A stretch of 20,468 bases of DNA from Pseudomonadota bacterium (lineage in GTDB: Bacteria > Bdellovibrionota_C > UBA2361 > OMIW01), in the NCBI GenBank assembly GCA_900299205.1, contig OMIW01000177.1:1-20468 (forward strand), written 5' to 3'. A program made the position numbers and the translations under genes. The notes under the pieces are model-generated. The model was not told where the DNA came from. It worked only from the letters and a program-made list of their open reading frames with translations, and did no database searches. Of this stretch, positions 15,874 to 20,468 are shown piece after piece. Position 1 is the first letter of the stretch; each line of letters starts with the position of its first letter.

Positions 15874-16588
15874 AGGTCCATCGAAAATCCTTATGGCCCC
15901 GATATGTCTGGGTCAACCCGGTGAAGGGATTGACGACGATCGTCATCGGTCCGGTTGAAGCGAGGGTTAGGTGAAAAACTGCAAATTCGGAGAACCCACG
16001 GGGATAAAATACAAGAAACTGCGAGGAGGAACCATTTCGCGACACCTGATTGCTCCTGGTGCGAACCGCATCGAACCGACTTCCCCCGGCCAATGGCACC
16101 CAGGTATACAGTGAAGGAAAGGAAGGGGGAGGGATAAGATTTCCCCCAAAACCAACAGCAGGGTTGAGAAAATCGGCGAGTTCAAGGCTCAACTCTCCTA
16201 CCCGATCATCAGCCGAAATCTGCAGGTTGTTGTTTACTTCCTGTTCATCCCGCAACACCCCGATCCGATAGCTGTTCGACTGGAGCGAGACCTCCATCTG
16301 ATAGTACAACTGATCGGCCATCGCCCGATAATGGAGAAACTCGAGACGCTCGCGAAATGTCCTCAGAAACGCCTCATCACGCCAGAACTGAAAGGTCCCC
16401 GTGGCCCGACCAACGACAAGAAGCAGTACTCCCAAAATCCCGAATACAACAACAAGCTCGATCAGAGTGTAGCCGGAACAAGTACGCCTCGAAGCCTTCT
16501 CGCGCCGCCGAAGAACGGCGCACCCTAAAGAATAGCCTTTGGTGATGGAATTAAGTCGATGATAAGGCACCCCATACTCACGTTTCAC
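15854..16588 (-). CDS. gspH: Type II secretion minor pseudopilin GspH-like protein
   Basis: 244 residues if read from GTG 16588. The prepilin site SG|YTLIELVVVFG has Gly39, Tyr40 and Glu44; Tyr in place of Phe is tolerated in this family. A hydrophobic helix and a beta-rich C-terminal domain follow. The position between gspG and gspI and the size support GspH. The leader of 39 residues is long; another in-frame GTG at 16570 would shorten it to 33. The ATG two bases before GTG 16588 is out of frame and stops at once. No clear ribosome site supports either GTG, so the start is uncertain. It overlaps gspI by 20 nt and follows gspG by 43 nt. Confidence 0.72.
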   Translation of the reverse strand: MKREYGVPYHRLNSITKGYSLGCAVLRRREKASRRTCSGYTLIELVVVFGILGVLLLVVGRATGTFQFWRDEAFLRTFRERLEFLHYRAMADQLYYQMEVSLQSNSYRIGVLRDEQEVNNNLQISADDRVGELSLELADFLNPAVGFGGNLIPPPSFPSLYTWVPLAGGSRFDAVRTRSNQVSRNGSSSQFLVFYPRGFSEFAVFHLTLASTGPMTIVVNPFTGLTQTYRGHKDFRWTYGQGSR

Positions 16589-16631
16589 ATCACAGTCTGG
16601 GCGAGTCAGAATCTTGGTGGACCGTCACCAA

Positions 16632-17084
16632 CTAGGGTCCCGTTCGATTAAAATCGCCATTAACCCCCGTTCCCCCCTCTCGGCGGTCCGCCCCGAGGCT
16701 CCGAATCGTATATGAATAGCTACCATCGTTGAAGGCGTAAACAAAAGGGGTCCCCCACCCATCTTTCAAGTCCTCAGGATCTGAGGTCACAGGAGCACAA
16801 GGATTTCCTGAATCTTGGGAGGCGCACTGAAGAAGGTCCTGCAAAGAGCGGGGTATCTCGTTGTACATGGTTTGGTACTGACTTATTAGTGCAGCAACCT
16901 TCGCAATCTTCATCTCGGTGATCTTCATCTTCGCCTTATCACCGGCGCCGAATATCCCTTTGGTTAGAAAACCCGCAAGCAGGGCAAGGATCACGACTAC
17001 CACCATGATCTCAACGAGGGTAAAGCCTCGCTCACCGGCGGTTCGAGTGCCTTTTATGGAAGGGGACGAACTTTTGATCGACAT
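16632..17084 (-). CDS. gspG: Type II secretion major pseudopilin GspG
   Basis: 150 residues. Leader processing is predicted at RG|FTLVEIMVVVVILALLAG (Gly20, Phe21, Glu25), giving a mature protein of 130 residues, the usual size for this main pseudopilus subunit. The segment KAKMKITEMKIAKVAALIS (51-68), the conserved DGWGTPFVYAF (108-118) and SLGADRREGGTG (129-140), corresponding to the family calcium loop, identify GspG. Two cysteines (Cys87 and Cys96) in the middle loop might form a disulphide. The best ribosome site of the cluster, GAGGAG 8 nt before ATG 17084, suits a highly needed subunit. A 125-nt gap to gspF, the largest inside the cluster, contains a hairpin at the gspF stop. Confidence 0.93.
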   Translation of the reverse strand: MSIKSSSPSIKGTRTAGERGFTLVEIMVVVVILALLAGFLTKGIFGAGDKAKMKITEMKIAKVAALISQYQTMYNEIPRSLQDLLQCASQDSGNPCAPVTSDPEDLKDGWGTPFVYAFNDGSYSYTIRSLGADRREGGTGVNGDFNRTGP

Positions 17085-17092
17085 CGTAATTT

Positions 17093-17098
17093 CTCCTC
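17093..17098 (-). promoter_or_regulatory. Strong ribosome binding site of gspG
   Basis: Minus-strand GAGGAG with an 8-nt spacer to ATG 17084. It is the strongest site in the secretion cluster, in line with GspG being the most abundant product. Confidence 0.75.
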
Positions 17099-17192
17099 AA
17101 AATCGAAATCGAACACACCCGACGACGATCAAGGGGCGCCTTTCTCTTTTCTGCCAGTGTGTGCTCAGAAACGAAAATCCGCAAGCCGTGCT

Positions 17193-17218
17193 GCAGCCTC
17201 ATCAACCAGCTAGGCTGC
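17193..17218 (-). terminator. Hairpin at the end of gspF, possible partial terminator or processing site
   Basis: Minus strand GCAGCCT, a 12-nt loop, then AGGCTGC: a perfect 7-bp stem straddling the gspF stop codon. The downstream sequence is only modestly T-rich (ATTTTCGTTTC about 14 nt later), so it is not a strong intrinsic terminator. It may mark an mRNA cleavage or stabilisation point separating gspEF from gspG. Confidence 0.3.
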
Positions 17219-18445
17219 AACTAAATCCATCAACTCGGTCAACGGGAGCAGAACCGAGATGACGATCGCGAGCACCACACCACCAAGCACAATGATCATC
17301 AAAGGTTCTATCAATGCCGTCAAACCGGCTATAGACGCTGCGGCATCCTTCTCGTAGGTCAGCCCCGCAGTGGCCAGCATCTCCTCAAGCCGTCCGCTCC
17401 GTTCTCCCACCGCGATCATCTGACATACTACCGGAGGGAATAGGTTGGCCCGGCCGAACTCGCGCGAGAGGCTTCGCCCCTCCGTCACACCATCACGGGC
17501 ATCTCGCATCGCCCGCTGAAAATGGACATTTCCAACAACATTCCTCGCCATCTCAAGCGATTCAAGAAGCCCTACTCCACTCGCGAGCAGCGTGGAAAGA
17601 GTTCGGGTGATACGAGCGGTAAGCACTTTCGTGTAAAGGGGACCGAAAATAGGACCACGGATCAGCATCTGATCAAAAAGAGCACGACCCCGGTCGGAAC
17701 GGTACAACCGGAGCAATCCTACAAAAAAAACGACCAAGCCGAGTAGTCCGAGATACCAATAGAAGACTATCCCGTTTGAAATGCCGATCATAATTCTCGT
17801 CGGAAGCGGCAGAACCGCTCCCTGCTTGGTAAATATCTCTACGATCTGGGGAACCACGAACGCCAGCAATCCCGTGACAACCAAAAAGCAGAAAATGAGC
17901 ATCACGGCCGGATAGATGAGCGCTGATATTAATTTTCTTCGCAGCTCTAACTGAGTTTCCAGATATTCAGCGAGGCTTGTCGTAACCGAATCAAGCTTGC
18001 CCGAGGCTTCCCCAGAAGCAACCATATTTACATAGAGTCTGGGAAATACTGCTGGATGAGCGCCGAGTGATCGCGCGAAGCTCGTCCCTTGCTCAACCTG
18101 CTCCTTTATATTAACGAGGATTCGCCGGAATGCCGGAGAGGATTGATCTGCGAGAGACTGAACCGCTTCAACAAGGGGTATACCCGCTGAGAGAAGAGTC
18201 GCAAGCTGACGAGTCGATAGCGCAAGGGTCTTTGCCCCGACGCGGTCCCGCAACGACGCGGTGAATGATACACCTCGATTGGGCTTTGCTTTTTCTTGAC
18301 CCCGACCACTGACCTCCCTGACCGTCGTCGGCGACATCCCTTGGCTTCTCAGCCGTTGGCGGGCGACACGAGCACTCTCAGCATCAAGCGACCCCTTTGT
18401 CTGCTTACCTCTCGCATCGAGGGCTATGTATTCGAAAACAGGCAT
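17210..18445 (-). CDS. gspF: Type II secretion inner-membrane platform protein GspF
   Basis: 411 residues from the chosen start. The family opening MPVFEYIALDARGKQTKG is seen exactly at ATG 18445, with GAGGAA 8 nt upstream. An in-frame TTG at 18484 would add 13 residues and is not preferred. Two repeated cytoplasmic helical domains each contain LLSAGIPLVEA-like and LLASGVGLLES-like motifs (about 83-95 and 284-296). Predicted membrane helices are at about 173-197, 218-240 and near the C-terminus (about 378-402). The LARSLGAHPAVFPRLYVNMVASGE-type segment (about 123-146) is a family hallmark. GspF anchors the GspE ATPase and is thought to couple ATP use to pseudopilus growth. It lies 49 nt after gspE. 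Confidence 0.95.
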   Translation of the reverse strand: MPVFEYIALDARGKQTKGSLDAESARVARQRLRSQGMSPTTVREVSGRGQEKAKPNRGVSFTASLRDRVGAKTLALSTRQLATLLSAGIPLVEAVQSLADQSSPAFRRILVNIKEQVEQGTSFARSLGAHPAVFPRLYVNMVASGEASGKLDSVTTSLAEYLETQLELRRKLISALIYPAVMLIFCFLVVTGLLAFVVPQIVEIFTKQGAVLPLPTRIMIGISNGIVFYWYLGLLGLVVFFVGLLRLYRSDRGRALFDQMLIRGPIFGPLYTKVLTARITRTLSTLLASGVGLLESLEMARNVVGNVHFQRAMRDARDGVTEGRSLSREFGRANLFPPVVCQMIAVGERSGRLEEMLATAGLTYEKDAAASIAGLTALIEPLMIIVLGGVVLAIVISVLLPLTELMDLVAA

Positions 18446-18453
18446 TGGGCAGA

Positions 18454-18459
18454 TTCCTC
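18454..18459 (-). promoter_or_regulatory. Ribosome binding site fixing the gspF start
   Basis: Minus-strand GAGGAA with an 8-nt spacer to ATG 18445, supporting it over the upstream in-frame TTG. Confidence 0.7.
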
Positions 18460-18494
18460 GGAAAACTGCTATCTCAGGAAACAAATATCATGCA

Positions 18495-20135
18495 CTATCC
18501 CGCCGCTTCGTACTCTTCGTGCGTCGCCACCAAAACCTCCTCGACCGAGGTCACCCCACGAAGCACTTTATCAGCACCATCCATCCGAAGGGTACGAAAT
18601 CCCCTCTTTATCGCTGCCGCCTTAATCGAGTTTGAGTCAGCACGCTGCAGTATCAGCGACCGTACGACATCATCAATGAGGAGCAGCTCATGGATACCTG
18701 TTCGCTCAAAATAGCGGGTATCCTGACAAACCGGACACGGCTTCGTTCCTGGGCGATAGACCGTTTTTCCTCGCAACAACTCCTCAGGGACCGCAAGTTC
18801 CCGAATCTCTTGCTGGGTAATTTCATACGGCTCGCGACATGCGGTGCACAATCGTCGCACAAGTCGCTGGGCCATTACGGCAAGCACACTCGATGAAACT
18901 AAAAAGGCCTCCACCCCCATGTCAAGCAACCGCGTGACCGCCCCCGCCGCATCATTTGTATGGAGCGTCGATAACACAAGGTGTCCCGTAAGCGATGCCT
19001 GAATCGCTACTTGCGCTGTTTCTGCGTCCCGAATTTCGCCTACCATTACGATATCGGGGTCCTGTCGAAGGATTGCTCGCAGCCCTGAGGCGAAGGTAAA
19101 CTCTATCTTGGGATTGACCTGCATCTGGCCGATACCATCGAGCTGATACTCTACCGGGTCTTCGACCGTGAGAATATTCAGGTCGGGTGTGTTGATACGG
19201 GAGAGACATGAATACAGGGTTGTGGTCTTACCCGAGCCGGTCGGACCTGTCACCAAAATGATCCCATTCGGCTTCGCAATTAATCGTTCGACCGTAGCAA
19301 GAAGCTCTCCTTCGATCCCAAGCTGCTCGAGATTGAGAACCTTCCCCGTTTTTTCAAGGAGGCGCAACACAATTCGCTCGCCAAACTGAGTTGGAATGGT
19401 CGATACCCGGATGTCGACATCGCGACCAGCAATCCCGATACCGATCCGACCATCCTGAGGTAATCTTTTCTCCGCAATGTTGAGACCCGCCATTACCTTC
19501 ATGCGGGAGACAACCGATGGATACGTTGATTTATCCTCTTGATCGACCTCATACAGGACACCATCTATTCTAAATCTGACCTTATACCGGTCCTCGTAAG
19601 GTTCAATATGAATGTCAGAGGCTCGACGCTGCGCTGCTCGAAAGATTATTGAATTAACATACCGAATGATCGGCGCATCAGCATCCTCAGAATCGGTCAC
19701 ATCGATTCGAAGGGGGGCATCAAGTTCATCGAAGCCAGTGTTCGTCCCTTCGAGAGTGCTCGAGCGATCATGCATCAAAGCGGTCCGAATCTGGGTGATT
19801 GCAAGAAAAATCTCCTCCGCCGGGGTCACTATCACCTCAAGGGGAAGCCCAAAGCACAGCTCGACCTGCTGCAGGGCAGTGATGTTGCGAGGATCGGCAG
19901 TAGCAACAAGCACCCGACCATCCTGTACTGCAATCGGCACGCACAGAGCTTCCCGGCCCCACATTCCTGCGATTCTATCGAGTTCTCCCCGCACCAACGG
20001 GAGCGGAAGAACTGGTTCGGGGAGCCCCTCCTGAAAGCGGTACCCGAGCTGCTCGGCAAGCGCCCGAAGGTCGCCGACCGACGGCCCGCTAACCTCGTGT
20101 GCCCTAAACTCCGCCACCGCGCCACTTTCGCTCAC
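18495..20135 (-). CDS. gspE: Type II secretion ATPase GspE
   Basis: 546 residues. An N-terminal domain (about 1-125) precedes the ATPase core. Walker A GPTGSGKT is at 297-304, the Asp box around DPVEYQL at 326, Walker B in DPDIVMVGEIRD at 359-370, and the His box STLHTNDAAGA at 389-399. The zinc-binding CxxC pairs (Cys430, Cys433, Cys467, Cys470) characteristic of GspE and PilB are intact. RRASDIHIEPY (170-180) is the family signature. The gene order with gspF and gspG-J favours GspE over the type IV pilus homologue PilB. The start is GTG 20135; the purine-rich GAGGGGGCGG before it is somewhat far. A short frame ends at a GTGA overlap with this start. The promoter is not visible. Confidence 0.94.
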   Translation of the reverse strand: MSESGAVAEFRAHEVSGPSVGDLRALAEQLGYRFQEGLPEPVLPLPLVRGELDRIAGMWGREALCVPIAVQDGRVLVATADPRNITALQQVELCFGLPLEVIVTPAEEIFLAITQIRTALMHDRSSTLEGTNTGFDELDAPLRIDVTDSEDADAPIIRYVNSIIFRAAQRRASDIHIEPYEDRYKVRFRIDGVLYEVDQEDKSTYPSVVSRMKVMAGLNIAEKRLPQDGRIGIGIAGRDVDIRVSTIPTQFGERIVLRLLEKTGKVLNLEQLGIEGELLATVERLIAKPNGIILVTGPTGSGKTTTLYSCLSRINTPDLNILTVEDPVEYQLDGIGQMQVNPKIEFTFASGLRAILRQDPDIVMVGEIRDAETAQVAIQASLTGHLVLSTLHTNDAAGAVTRLLDMGVEAFLVSSSVLAVMAQRLVRRLCTACREPYEITQQEIRELAVPEELLRGKTVYRPGTKPCPVCQDTRYFERTGIHELLLIDDVVRSLILQRADSNSIKAAAIKRGFRTLRMDGADKVLRGVTSVEEVLVATHEEYEAAG

Positions 20136-20269
20136 TTTATTTCCGCCCCCTCACGAACCATCTTCCTGCAATCCTCTGCGACAAGAGAGAACTTTCCTAA
20201 AAGGGGTTTATCGCCAAGGTCCCTGACCGAGGCGAAGTATCTCCAGAGGAGACAAGACTCGCCAGTCAT
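20132..20269 (-). CDS. Short frame of uncertain status ending in the gspE start
   Basis: A 45-codon frame from ATG 20269 (55 codons from GTG 20299) ends at TGA 20134-20132, overlapping the gspE GTG as GTGA. The frame is open for about 68 codons back to an in-frame TAA near 20335. The peptide looks protein-like (for example LLWRYFASVRDLGDK) but I do not recognise it. Neither start has a ribosome site. An internal ATG nine codons before the end has a purine-rich stretch before it. It lies in the +1 frame relative to the upstream partial gene, so it may be the true end of that gene after a frameshift, a coupling mini-gene, or chance. Confidence 0.3.
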   Translation of the reverse strand: MTGESCLLWRYFASVRDLGDKPLLGKFSLVAEDCRKMVREGAEIK

Positions 20270-20468
20270 TCGACCGAAGGTTACGTCCCAAACCCGCACT
20301 TTCGCGGGTGGGATGCCGTTCCCGAACCTCCAACGTTATCGGACCAGCTGGATCATCAAATACAACCCGCTTCCCTGGTGAGAAAAAGGCCCTTGATGCC
20401 TCTGATGCACCCGCGGGCAGCTCGACCGCAACAAAGCCGTCACGAACTCGGATCGGCGACTCCGCCGA
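20208..20468 (-). CDS. Unrecognised protein, C-terminal part only
   Basis: An open minus-strand frame enters from the right edge and ends at TAA 20210-20208, giving the last 86 residues of a protein. Visible are an IRVRDGFVAVELPAG strand-like segment, FFSPGKRVVFDDPAGPITLEV, and an Arg-rich end finishing in LGQGPWR. I do not recognise a family. It does not look like the C-terminus of GspD, and the PDZ-like end seen in many GspC proteins is not evident. It ends 72 nt before gspE on the same strand and could be co-transcribed with the secretion genes. A frameshift relative to the overlapping short frame is possible. Confidence 0.5.
   Translation of the reverse strand, partial: SAESPIRVRDGFVAVELPAGASEASRAFFSPGKRVVFDDPAGPITLEVRERHPTRESAGLGRNLRSNDWRVLSPLEILRLGQGPWR

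Noticed and set aside
1-20468. tRNA genes, insertion sequences, CRISPR arrays, defence or phage genes
   Set aside because: No T-loop-like tRNA signature in a cloverleaf context, no transposase or integrase motif, and no regularly spaced repeats were seen on either strand.

Overview
The window looks like ordinary chromosome from a Gram-negative (diderm) bacterium of moderate GC content. Pointers to this are a type II secretion gene cluster, a Tat-type lipoprotein signal, an NtrY-like kinase preceded by a DUF4390 gene, and an argininosuccinate synthase that resembles the E. coli type. A lineage in or near the old Deltaproteobacteria/Proteobacteria is the best guess, but it is inferred from gene content only. 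No rRNA, tRNA, insertion sequence, prophage, CRISPR array or defence cassette is visible.

Region 1 (1-8249, all minus strand) reads, in transcription order, yebC, ruvA, ruvB, a DUF4390 gene, an ntrY-like sensor kinase, fructose-1,6-bisphosphatase and an ALDH7-type aldehyde dehydrogenase cut by the left edge. Gaps are 27 to 159 nt, so part or all of it may be one transcript. Two usual partners are absent: ruvC between yebC and ruvA, and the response regulator ntrX after ntrY. A sigma70-like promoter embedded in a long dyad lies just upstream of yebC.

Region 2 (8250-10155, plus strand) holds a single gene for a predicted Tat-exported, probably lipid-anchored flavin amine-oxidase-like protein, preceded by a possible 11-codon leader frame that overlaps its start.

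Region 3 (10223-14562) carries the last two steps of arginine biosynthesis, split onto divergent transcripts. A GT87-like membrane glycosyltransferase gene and argH lie on the minus strand with a 4-nt stop/start overlap; argG lies on the plus strand. Between them is a 399-nt stretch with a plausible argG promoter followed by about 280 nt rich in consecutive short hairpins, a candidate structured leader RNA. This is the most interesting noncoding signal in the window.

Region 4 (14621-20468, minus strand) is a type II secretion cluster in the order gspE, gspF, gspG, gspH, gspI, gspJ (ATPase, inner-membrane platform, major pseudopilin, three minor pseudopilins). It stops at gspJ, facing argG, with no gspK, gspL or gspM. 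Upstream of gspE there is an unrecognised partial gene and a short frame overlapping its end and the gspE start.

I did not find a clear novel multi-gene system. The best leads are the argG leader, the dyad over the yebC promoter, the orphan DUF4390/NtrY pair joined to central metabolism genes, and the glycosyltransferase-argH coupling.
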